Assembly: GCA_007713455.1 (NCBI GenBank)
Contig: VMRT01000009.1
Location: 419,533 to 483,532, forward strand
Length of the DNA stretch: 64,000 bases
Direction of reading: 5' to 3'
DNA from: Pseudomonas sp.
GTDB lineage: Bacteria > Pseudomonadota > Gammaproteobacteria > Pseudomonadales > Pseudomonadaceae
In this document: positions 55,421 through 64,000 of the stretch, piece after piece
Layout: each line of letters begins with the position of its first letter
How positions within the stretch are numbered: position 1 is the stretch's first letter
The notes under the pieces: generated by a model
The model's database searches: none
What the model was told of the DNA's origin: nothing
Seen by the model: only the letters and a program-made list of their open reading frames with translations
Program-made: the position numbers and the translations under genes

Positions 55421-56052
55421 AGAGTCTCTTTCTCGCCTGCGCATTCGTCCTGCTCAGTGGATGCGCGAGCAGCCAAGCCCAACCCAGACTGCCGTTTGAC
55501 ACTTGGTATGCAGGCGTTATCGCGCCCGACAATATGGAAGTCTGGGTGGAGAGCGTGGATGTAATCGACCGCCGTGGGCTGGCTTACGAAAGAGTCGGTG
55601 GCGGCGTGCCATCCTATGCAAGCGTCGTAACCGGATGGCCATCACATCCGGCCGGAACCGCCGGGAAGGGCCTACGTGGCATCGACCTACCGGAGATCAT
55701 TTTTGTGCGCTGGCAATCACTGGTCGAACCGCAGACCTATAACGTGCGCATCAATGTTCCCGAATGGGTGCGTGAGGAGATGCTCAAGCCTCAGGCTCCT
55801 TACTGCCGTGGCGAGAAAAGAGTCGTCGAAGGGATGTATCGCAGGGTTATAACCATCGGCGTGGCCCCTGGAGGCATCGCCAAGGCCTGGGTAGGCGGAC
55901 CCTGCCTGCAATCCATCGAAATAGGTCGCTTCGAAGCGGCCATCAGCAAGGTCGGGCCGTACGGCGGGAAATCCAACGGAGAACATCGTCCGCTTTCCGA
56001 CAAAGCCAAGGCCTATATCGAGCAACACGGGGTGCCCTATGGGTCATGGTAG
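55417..56052 (+). CDS. DUF2931 lipoprotein, probable Tle1 immunity protein
   Basis: 211 residues. Lipoprotein signal with lipobox LSGC (Cys16), then LPFDTWYAGVIAPDNMEVWV, VIDRRGLAYERVGGG and LPEIIFVRWQSLVEPQTYNV. The PDNMEVWVES segment is characteristic of DUF2931 proteins, which accompany Tle1 lipases; as I recall, the P. aeruginosa immunity protein Tli1 is of this kind. Its start overlaps the effector stop by four bases (ATGA). Expected to sit in the periplasm on a lipid anchor and block incoming or self effector. Confidence 0.82.
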   Translation: MKSLFLACAFVLLSGCASSQAQPRLPFDTWYAGVIAPDNMEVWVESVDVIDRRGLAYERVGGGVPSYASVVTGWPSHPAGTAGKGLRGIDLPEIIFVRWQSLVEPQTYNVRINVPEWVREEMLKPQAPYCRGEKRVVEGMYRRVITIGVAPGGIAKAWVGGPCLQSIEIGRFEAAISKVGPYGGKSNGEHRPLSDKAKAYIEQHGVPYGSW

Positions 56053-56404
56053 ATCCTCCTCGCCCTACACCCGCCTGGCACTCACCGCCTTCGCGCTGAC
56101 ATTAGCCGCCTGCACCAACACTTCCACGCCGCCACCGCGCGAACTGGCCGGGCGCTACGAACTGGTCGGTGTGATGGAAATGGGCTCACAGCTGCTGCTC
56201 CATGAACAGGGCACGTTCGAGGCAGTGCTCTACTACGGCAATCTCGACGTCCAGGGTCGAGGAAGCTGGGCAATGGTGGACGGGCAGATCGAGTTGCACG
56301 AACGCGGGCTGATGGCGTTCTTCGACAGGATGAGGCTTGTGCCAAGCGGCAACTGCTTGCTCGTGGACATGGACACCACCACGGGATGCTACCGCCGACG
56401 CTAG
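56039..56404 (+). CDS. Small lipoprotein of unknown function in the effector cassette
   Basis: 121 residues with lipobox LAAC (Cys25). The mature part, RELAGRYELVGVMEMGSQLL then LHEQGTFEAVLYYGNLDVQG and RGSWAMVDGQIELHERG, looks like a small all-beta domain of the kind described as lipocalin-like, with two further Cys in SGNCLLVDMDTTTGCY. Its start lies inside the previous gene (14-base overlap), so the two are translationally coupled. It could be a second immunity protein, a chaperone or an accessory. I do not recognise the family with confidence. Confidence 0.7.
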   Translation: MGHGRSSSPYTRLALTAFALTLAACTNTSTPPPRELAGRYELVGVMEMGSQLLLHEQGTFEAVLYYGNLDVQGRGSWAMVDGQIELHERGLMAFFDRMRLVPSGNCLLVDMDTTTGCYRRR

Positions 56405-56459
56405 GAGCCCCGCCGCGCAAGCGTGTCGGACACGAAACGACAAGGATGAATCGTTAGAC

Positions 56460-58250
56460 ATGTCTTTCAACCATTACTACCAGAGCGAACTCACCGCCCT
56501 GCGCCAGCTCGGCAAGCGCTTCGCAGAGCGCAGTCCGGCGCTGGCGCCGTTTCTCGGGCAAGCCGGGCGCGATCCGGATGTCGAGCGGCTGCTCGAAGGC
56601 TTCGCCTTTCTCACCGGGCGGCTGCGGCAGAAGCTCGATGACGAGCTGCCGGAGCTGACCCACTCGCTGATGCACCTGCTGTGGCCAAACTACATGCGCC
56701 CGCTGCCGGCTTTCAGCATGCTGCAGTTCGATCCGCTGAAAAGACCCGGCCCGGCGCTGACGGTGCCGCGCAATACGCCGGTGGAATCCAATCCTGTGCA
56801 GGGCGTCAGTTGCTGCTTTCGCACCGCCTACGCCACCGAGTTGCTGCCGCTGGCATTGCAGGCGCTGGAGTATTCGGTCAAGGGCACCGGCGCGCTGCTC
56901 AGCCTGCGTCTGCAGATGAGCGCCGATGGCCATCTCGGTGAGATCGGACTCAGCCATCTGCGCCTGCACCTGGCTGGCGAGCCGTATATCAGCCAGCTGC
57001 TCTACCTCAGCCTGTTGCGCCATCTGGGCGGCATCGAGCTGGTGCCGCTGAACGAGCAGGGCAAACCACTAACCGGAGCCGATGGCCGACCGCTGGCGCC
57101 CTTGCAGCTCAACGCCAAGCAGGTCGAACCGGTGGGATTCGCCGAGGATGAGGCGCTGATCCCCTACCCGCTCAATACATTCCGCGGCTATCGCTACCTG
57201 CAGGAGTATTTCGCCTTCCCGGACAAGTTTCTCTTCGTCGACCTCAAGGGCCTGGAGATCATTCAGCGCATCCCCGAGGATTTGCTCAAGCAGGCCCGCG
57301 GCCTGGAGCTGCGCTTCGACATTCACAAGGCCGGCGTACAGCGCATCCGCCCGACGCTGGACAACGTGCGCCTGTACTGTACGCCGGTGGTCAACCTGTT
57401 CCCGCACGATGCCATCCCGATCCGCCTGGACGGCAAGCAGGACCAGTACCTGCTGCTGCCAGCAGAGTATGACTCGCAGCAGTGCGGCGTGTTCTCGGTG
57501 GATCGGGTGACCGGCTGGAAACCCGGCGGCATGGGCTACGAAGAATACGTACCGTTCGAGTCCTTCGAGCATGACGCCAGCTTCGATGTGCCGGTGGCGC
57601 GCCCGCACTACAGCGTGAGGCAGCAGCCTTCGCTGCTCGGAGAAGGACAGGAAACGTGGCTCAGCTTCGGACTGCGCAACCTCGACCAGCACGAGACGCT
57701 GTCCATCGAGCTGACCTGCACCAACCAGAACCTGCCGCGCCAACTGAAGCTCGGCGACATCTGCAAGCCCAGCGAAGACACGCCGGAATTCCTCAGCTTC
57801 CGCAACATCTCGGCGGTCACCCCGAGCTACGCGCCGCCGCTGCAGCGTGACTATCTGTGGAAGCTGATCAGCAACATGTCGCTGAACTACCTGTCGCTGG
57901 CCAACGTCGAGGCGCTCAAGGTGATCCTCGAGACCTACGACCTGCCGCGCTATTACGACAAGCACGCCGAGAACGTCAGCCGGCGGCGCCTCGGCGGCCT
58001 GACTCACATCGCCCACCAGCACGTCGATCGCCTGCATCGCGGGCTGCCGGTGCGCGGCGTACGAACCGAACTGACCATGAACCAGGACGGCTTCATCGGT
58101 GAGGGCGACCTGTTCCTCTTCGCCTCGGTGCTCAACGAATTCTTCGCCCTCTACGCCAGCCTCAACTCGTATCACGAGCTGCGCGTGCAGAGCACACAGG
58201 GAGAGGTGTACCAATGGACGCCGCGCATGGGTCAGCAACCGCTGCTCTGA
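56460..58250 (+). CDS. tssF: Type VI secretion baseplate protein TssF
   Basis: 596 residues from the ATG at 56460; the frame opens earlier inside the lipoprotein gene. SFNHYYQSELTALRQLGKRF, AFLTGRLRQKLDDELPELTH and LMHLLWPNYMRPLPAFSMLQ are classical TssF openings. It forms the baseplate wedge with TssG, TssE and TssK. AAGGA is 13 bases upstream, somewhat far. It overlaps tssG by 37 bases. Confidence 0.95.
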   Translation: MSFNHYYQSELTALRQLGKRFAERSPALAPFLGQAGRDPDVERLLEGFAFLTGRLRQKLDDELPELTHSLMHLLWPNYMRPLPAFSMLQFDPLKRPGPALTVPRNTPVESNPVQGVSCCFRTAYATELLPLALQALEYSVKGTGALLSLRLQMSADGHLGEIGLSHLRLHLAGEPYISQLLYLSLLRHLGGIELVPLNEQGKPLTGADGRPLAPLQLNAKQVEPVGFAEDEALIPYPLNTFRGYRYLQEYFAFPDKFLFVDLKGLEIIQRIPEDLLKQARGLELRFDIHKAGVQRIRPTLDNVRLYCTPVVNLFPHDAIPIRLDGKQDQYLLLPAEYDSQQCGVFSVDRVTGWKPGGMGYEEYVPFESFEHDASFDVPVARPHYSVRQQPSLLGEGQETWLSFGLRNLDQHETLSIELTCTNQNLPRQLKLGDICKPSEDTPEFLSFRNISAVTPSYAPPLQRDYLWKLISNMSLNYLSLANVEALKVILETYDLPRYYDKHAENVSRRRLGGLTHIAHQHVDRLHRGLPVRGVRTELTMNQDGFIGEGDLFLFASVLNEFFALYASLNSYHELRVQSTQGEVYQWTPRMGQQPLL

Positions 58251-59221
58251 AACCGCTCAACCGCGGCATCCGCGAGTACAGCCTGTTCCAGGGCGTGCTG
58301 CTGGTGCTCGATCGCCTGCGCCAGCTCAACCCTGGCCTGGACGAAGAATCACTCTACGAGCGCCTGGAGTTCCAGGCCAACCCGAGCCTGGGCTTTCCCG
58401 GCAGCGATATCGAGCAGGTGCAGTTCTTCCAGGAGCATGGCGAGTGGTGCGCGCGCCTGCGCATCAACCTGGTCAGCCTGTTCGGCGCCGGCTCGCCGCT
58501 GCCGGCCTTCTACGGTGAACAGGCACTTGGCGACAGCGAGGACGGCAACCCGACCCGCGACTTTCTCGACCTGTTCAACAATCGCCTGCAGCGCCTGCTG
58601 TTGCCAATCTGGCAGAAATACCGCTACAGGGCCCGCTTCACCAGCGGCGCCCATGACCCCTTTTCGGAGCAGCTGTTCGCCCTGGTCGGGCTCAGCGGCG
58701 AGGCCATCCGCAACGCGCCGGAGCTGAACTGGAAGCGCCTGCTGCCCTATCTCGGCCTGCTCAGCCTGCGCGCGCACTCGGCGGCATTGATCGAATCGGT
58801 GCTGCGCTACTACTTCAAGCACGCCGAGCTGAACATCGAACAATGCCTGGAGCGCCAGGTGGAAATCCTCGGCGAACAACGCAACCGCCTCGGCCAGGCC
58901 AACAGCCAGCTGGGCGAGAGCCTGGTGCTCGGCGAGCGGGTCCGCGACCGCGGCGGCAAGTTCCGCATCCATATCCGCCAGCTGGACTGGAATCGCTTCC
59001 ACGAATTCCTGCCCATCGGCAGCGGCTACCAGCCGCTCTGTGCGCTGGTGCGCTTCACCCTGCGCGATCCGCTGGATTACGACCTGCGCCTGGAGCTTCG
59101 CCCGGACGAGATCCGTGAACTACGCATCGGCGCCGCCAACAACTGCCGCCTCGGCTGGACCAGCTGGCTCGGGCGTGAACGCGCCGACGGCCTAGTCACC
59201 CTGGGCAGCAAAACTCATTAA
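58214..59221 (+). CDS. tssG: Type VI secretion baseplate protein TssG
   Basis: 335 residues. IREYSLFQGVLLVLDRLRQL, RLEFQANPSLGFPGSDIEQV and LFGAGSPLPAFYGEQAL with FLDLFNNRLQRLLLPIW are typical TssG motifs. Two copies wrap one TssF pair in the wedge. The start lies within the end of tssF; AGGGAGAGG precedes it. Confidence 0.95.
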   Translation: MDAAHGSATAALKPLNRGIREYSLFQGVLLVLDRLRQLNPGLDEESLYERLEFQANPSLGFPGSDIEQVQFFQEHGEWCARLRINLVSLFGAGSPLPAFYGEQALGDSEDGNPTRDFLDLFNNRLQRLLLPIWQKYRYRARFTSGAHDPFSEQLFALVGLSGEAIRNAPELNWKRLLPYLGLLSLRAHSAALIESVLRYYFKHAELNIEQCLERQVEILGEQRNRLGQANSQLGESLVLGERVRDRGGKFRIHIRQLDWNRFHEFLPIGSGYQPLCALVRFTLRDPLDYDLRLELRPDEIRELRIGAANNCRLGWTSWLGRERADGLVTLGSKTH

Positions 59222-59232
59222 GGAAGATGAAA

Positions 59233-61824
59233 ATGATCAATGTCGACTTGCAACAGCTGGTACTAGCACTAGACGCCGAAACCAAACGCGACTTGGAAGG
59301 CGCCGCCGAACGCTGCGTGGTACGTGGCGGCAGCAAGATTCTCGTCGAGGATCTGCTGCTCGGCCTGCTCGAGCGTCCCGATGGATTGCTCAAGCGAGCC
59401 TTGCTGGACGCCGAAGTGGATGCCGGCGCACTGGCGCAGGCGCTACAACCGCGAGGCGAGCGCAGCGAATCGCGCAACCCGGTCTTTTCCACCGAACTGG
59501 TGCAATGGCTGCAGGATGCCCTGCTGGTGGCCAGCCTGGAACTCGGCCAGAGCCAGATCGACCAGGCCGCGCTGATCCTCGCGCTGCTGCGCAATCCGCT
59601 GCGCTATGCCGGCAGCCACTACCAGCCATTGCTGGCCCGGCTGGATGCCGAGCGCCTGCGCGACTTCGTCCTAAGCCAGCAGCCGCAGGCCGCGAACGGC
59701 AAGCCGGCAGCCAGTGGCGAATCCAACCTGGCGCGCTTTACCCACAATTTCACCCAGCAGGCCCGCGACGGCAAGCTCGATCCGGTGCTCTGCCGCGACT
59801 CGGCGATCCGCCAGATGATCGACATCCTTGCCCGGCGGCGGAAGAACAATCCGATCGTGGTCGGCGAGGCCGGGGTCGGCAAGACTGCCATCGTCGAAGG
59901 CCTGGCACTGCGCATCGCCGCCGGCGAAGTGCCGGCGGCACTCAAGGGCGTCGAGCTGCTGTGCCTGGACCTCGGCCTGCTGCAAGCCGGTGCCAGCGTG
60001 AAGGGCGAATTCGAACGCCGTCTGCAGGGCGTGATCGACGAAGTGAAGGGCTCAGCCAAGCCGATCATCCTGTTTATCGACGAGGCGCACACGCTGATTG
60101 GCGCCGGCGGCCAGGCCGGCAGCGGCGATGCGGCCAACCTGCTCAAGCCGGCACTGGCACGCGGCGAGCTGCGCACCATCGCTGCAACGACCTGGAGCGA
60201 GTACAAGAAATACTTCGAGAAGGACCCGGCACTGGCCCGGCGCTTCCAGCCGGTGCAGCTGCACGAGCCGAGCGTTCCGGAAGCCGTCACCATCCTGCGC
60301 GGGCTGGCGCCGGTCTACGAAAAGAGTCATGGCATCTACCTGCGCGATGATGCGGTCACGGCCGCCGCCGAGCTGTCGGCACGCTACCTGGCCGGCCGGC
60401 AGCTGCCGGACAAGGCCGTCGACGTGCTGGATACCGCCTGCGCGCGGGTGCGCATCAGCCTCGCCGCTGCGCCCGAGGCGCTGGAACGCCTGCGTGGTGA
60501 GGTCGCCGAAGGCGAGCGCCAGCGTGAAGCCATGCGCCGCGATCTTGCCGCCGGCCTGCCGGTCGACGCGGCTGTCCTCCAGCGGCTGGAGCAACGTCTG
60601 TTCACGGTGGGGGACGAAATAGAGCAGCTCGAATCCCGCTGGACCAGGCAGCGCCAGCTCGCCGAGCGCCTGCTCGACCTGCGCAAGCGCACGGCCGAAG
60701 CCCGCGGCGCTGCGATCGAGCACGGCGAGGTCCCATCGCTCGAGGAGCTGGAGACCGAACTGCGCGCCGTACAGGCCGAACTTGCCGCAGCCCAGGCCAA
60801 GCAGCGACTGGTCAGCCATGAGGTCTGCCCGCGCCTGGTGGCGGAGGTGATCAGCCACTGGACCGGCGTGCCCCTGGCGCAGCTGGCCCGGGAGCACAGC
60901 ACACAGGTCGCCAACTTCGCCGCCGATCTGCGCGCCCGGGTGCGCGGGCAGGAGCAGGCCGTGGAAGCGCTGGATCGTGCCATGCGCGCGGCAGCGGCCG
61001 GGCTGAACAAACCCGACGCTCCGGTGGGCGTGTTCCTGCTGGTGGGCCCCAGCGGCGTCGGCAAGACCGAAACTGCCTTGGCCCTGGCCGACTTGCTGTA
61101 CGGCGGCGAGCGCTTCCTCACCGTGATCAACATGTCCGAGTTCCAAGAGAAACACAGCGTTTCCCGCCTGATCGGCGCGCCTCCGGGTTATGTCGGCTAC
61201 GGCGAAGGCGGCATGCTCACCGAAGCGGTACGGCAGAAACCCTACTCAGTGATCCTGCTCGACGAGGTGGAGAAGGCCGATCCGGATGTGATTAACGTCT
61301 TCTATCAGATCTTCGACAAGGGCGTGGCGAATGACGGCGAGGGCCGCGAGATCAACTTCCGCAACACCCTGATCCTGATGACCAGCAACCTTGCCAGCGA
61401 GCGCATCGCCAGTTTCTGCAGCGCCGGGCATCGGCCGGCGGCCGAGGATCTGGAACTGGCCATCCGTCCGCAGCTGTCGCAGCACTTCAAGCCGGCCCTG
61501 CTCGGGCGCATGCGCGTGGTGCCCTATTACCCGATCGCTGGTGAGGTGCTCGACGAGCTGGTTGCGCTCAAGCTGGCACGCTTCGGTGAGCGGCTGCAGC
61601 GTCGCCAGCTGCAGTTCAGCCATTGCCCGGCGCTGGTCACGCACCTCTCCGAGCGCTGCGGCGACAGCGACAGCGGTGCGCGCCTGATCGACCATCTGAT
61701 CGAGCAGCACCTGCAACCACTGGTGGTGGACCGCCTGCTCGATGCCATGGCCAGTGGCGAGCCGCTGCAGCGGGTGCATGCCACGCTGGATGGCGAGGGT
61801 GCCCTGGTTTGTGAGTTCGCCTGA
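59233..61824 (+). CDS. tssH: Type VI secretion sheath-recycling ATPase TssH (ClpV)
   Basis: 863 residues from the ATG at 59233, chosen because AAGGA lies eight bases before it; the ATG at 59227 is too close to that site. N-terminal ClpV domain (1-~150), first AAA+ module with GEAGVGKTAIVEG (near 212) and LFIDEAHTLIGAGG, a coiled-coil insert (~410-530), second module with GPSGVGKTETAL (near 600) and VILLDEVEKAD. It extracts TssC from contracted sheaths. One base separates it from the regulator gene. Confidence 0.96.
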   Translation: MINVDLQQLVLALDAETKRDLEGAAERCVVRGGSKILVEDLLLGLLERPDGLLKRALLDAEVDAGALAQALQPRGERSESRNPVFSTELVQWLQDALLVASLELGQSQIDQAALILALLRNPLRYAGSHYQPLLARLDAERLRDFVLSQQPQAANGKPAASGESNLARFTHNFTQQARDGKLDPVLCRDSAIRQMIDILARRRKNNPIVVGEAGVGKTAIVEGLALRIAAGEVPAALKGVELLCLDLGLLQAGASVKGEFERRLQGVIDEVKGSAKPIILFIDEAHTLIGAGGQAGSGDAANLLKPALARGELRTIAATTWSEYKKYFEKDPALARRFQPVQLHEPSVPEAVTILRGLAPVYEKSHGIYLRDDAVTAAAELSARYLAGRQLPDKAVDVLDTACARVRISLAAAPEALERLRGEVAEGERQREAMRRDLAAGLPVDAAVLQRLEQRLFTVGDEIEQLESRWTRQRQLAERLLDLRKRTAEARGAAIEHGEVPSLEELETELRAVQAELAAAQAKQRLVSHEVCPRLVAEVISHWTGVPLAQLAREHSTQVANFAADLRARVRGQEQAVEALDRAMRAAAAGLNKPDAPVGVFLLVGPSGVGKTETALALADLLYGGERFLTVINMSEFQEKHSVSRLIGAPPGYVGYGEGGMLTEAVRQKPYSVILLDEVEKADPDVINVFYQIFDKGVANDGEGREINFRNTLILMTSNLASERIASFCSAGHRPAAEDLELAIRPQLSQHFKPALLGRMRVVPYYPIAGEVLDELVALKLARFGERLQRRQLQFSHCPALVTHLSERCGDSDSGARLIDHLIEQHLQPLVVDRLLDAMASGEPLQRVHATLDGEGALVCEFA

Positions 61825-61825
61825 G

Positions 61826-63343
<1,518 letters not shown>

Positions 63344-63358
63344 GGAAGGAAAGACGCC

Positions 63359-64000
63359 ATGTTCAACCCAGCCAACCAGGCCCACTTCACGCTTTCCCTC
63401 GAAGGCATCGAGCACGACTTCAAGGTGCTCGAATTCCAAGGCCGCGAGGCCATCAGCCAGCCCTATCACTTCGACCTGGAACTGGTCAGCGAACGCCCCG
63501 ATCTGGATCTGGAAAGCCTGCTGCATCGCCCGGCCTTCCTCGCCTTCGCGCCGGATGGCAGCGGTATTCATGGGCTGGTGCATCAGGCCGCCCAGGGTGA
63601 ATCCGGCAAGCGCCTGACCCGCTATCGACTGACGCTCGTGCCGCAGCTGGCCTACCTCGCCCATCGCACCAACCAGCGCATCTTCCAGCACCTGAGCGTG
63701 CCGCAGATCGTCGCCCAGGTGCTCGAGGAGCACGGCATCCAGGCCGACGCTTACCGCTTCCAGCTCGGCCCGGTGATCTACCCCGCGCGTGAATACTGCG
63801 TTCAGTACGACGAATCGGACCTGCATTTCATCCAGCGTTTGTGCGAGGAAGAGGGCATCCACTATCACTTCCAGCACGGTGCGAGCAGTCATGTGCTGGT
63901 CTTCTGCGATGACCAGACCGTCTTCCCCAGGCTCGCTGCCACCGCCTATCAGCAGGACAGCGGCCTGGTCGCCGACCAGCCGGTGATCAAGCGCTTCGGC
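63359..64000 (+). CDS. vgrG: Type VI spike protein VgrG (TssI), partial
   Basis: The first 214 residues are visible and the gene continues beyond the window. FTLSLEGIEHDFKVLEFQGR, ISQPYHFDLELVSERPDLDL, YRLTLVPQLAYLAHRTNQRI and LHFIQRLCEEEGIHYHFQHG are the gp27-like N-terminal module of VgrG. AAGGAAGGAAAG precedes the ATG, 15 bases after the regulator. It would carry the PAAR-Tle1 tip encoded at 53498. Confidence 0.96.
   Translation, partial: MFNPANQAHFTLSLEGIEHDFKVLEFQGREAISQPYHFDLELVSERPDLDLESLLHRPAFLAFAPDGSGIHGLVHQAAQGESGKRLTRYRLTLVPQLAYLAHRTNQRIFQHLSVPQIVAQVLEEHGIQADAYRFQLGPVIYPAREYCVQYDESDLHFIQRLCEEEGIHYHFQHGASSHVLVFCDDQTVFPRLAATAYQQDSGLVADQPVIKRFG

Overview
The window is a high-GC gammaproteobacterial chromosome segment, almost certainly from a Pseudomonas of the P. 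stutzeri group (Stutzerimonas). The basis is gene content and order that I recognise from pseudomonads: gcvTH, fbpAB, ubiI-ubiH-pepP-ygfB, zapA-6S RNA-ygfA, secB-grxC-rhodanese, gpmI-envC-ctpA, hisBHAF, asmA-mutY-yggX-tRNA-Phe, and the ATPase-first basic amino acid ABC operon. Short repeats of the GTAGGGTGGATCGC type also occur in intergenic gaps. Assignments come from reading motifs and synteny; no database search was run.

Layout. 1-4.3 kb (minus): end of gcvH, gcvT, and a Fur-type ferric-iron ABC transporter whose binding-protein gene is separated from its permease gene by an intrinsic terminator. 4.4-9.2 kb (minus): aerobic ubiquinone hydroxylases, pepP and ygfB. 9.3-13.1 kb: zapB-like/zapA, 6S RNA, ygfA, a 50-residue membrane peptide gene, an EVE protein, a FliL-like protein and a quinone oxidoreductase. 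13.1-19.6 kb: secB, grxC, a rhodanese-fold protein, then gpmI, envC, ctpA and a divergent polysaccharide deacetylase. 19.6-24.6 kb (minus): two sibling stand-alone solute-binding proteins and the his genes. 24.7-29.4 kb: a nitrate assimilation module made of a NIT-ANTAR antiterminator (nasR), a sigma-54 promoter, a leader terminator and nrtABC. 29.5-33.8 kb: panZ-like, asmA, mutY, yggX and tRNA-Phe.

33.9-40.0 kb is a type I restriction-modification cassette (hsdM, hsdS, a RhuM-Doc/Fic fusion, hsdR) placed directly after tRNA-Phe and its terminator. 40.2-49.1 kb holds a second pair of stand-alone binding proteins flanking a secreted nuclease, a BetT-type choline transporter, a basic amino acid ABC operon and a hexose-6-phosphate mutarotase.

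49.5-64 kb is part of a type VI secretion cluster: tssA, B, C, E, then F, G, H, a sigma-54 activator and the start of vgrG. Between tssE and tssF lies a three-gene cargo: a PAAR protein fused to a Tle1-type (DUF2235) lipase, a DUF2931 lipoprotein that is probably its immunity protein, and a second, unrecognised lipoprotein. Repeated dyads lie upstream of tssA. Hcp, the membrane complex genes and the baseplate gene tssK are not in the window.

The places most worth attention are the nas leader, the PAAR-Tle1 cargo with its second lipoprotein, the RhuM-Doc gene inside the restriction operon, and the dyads before tssA.
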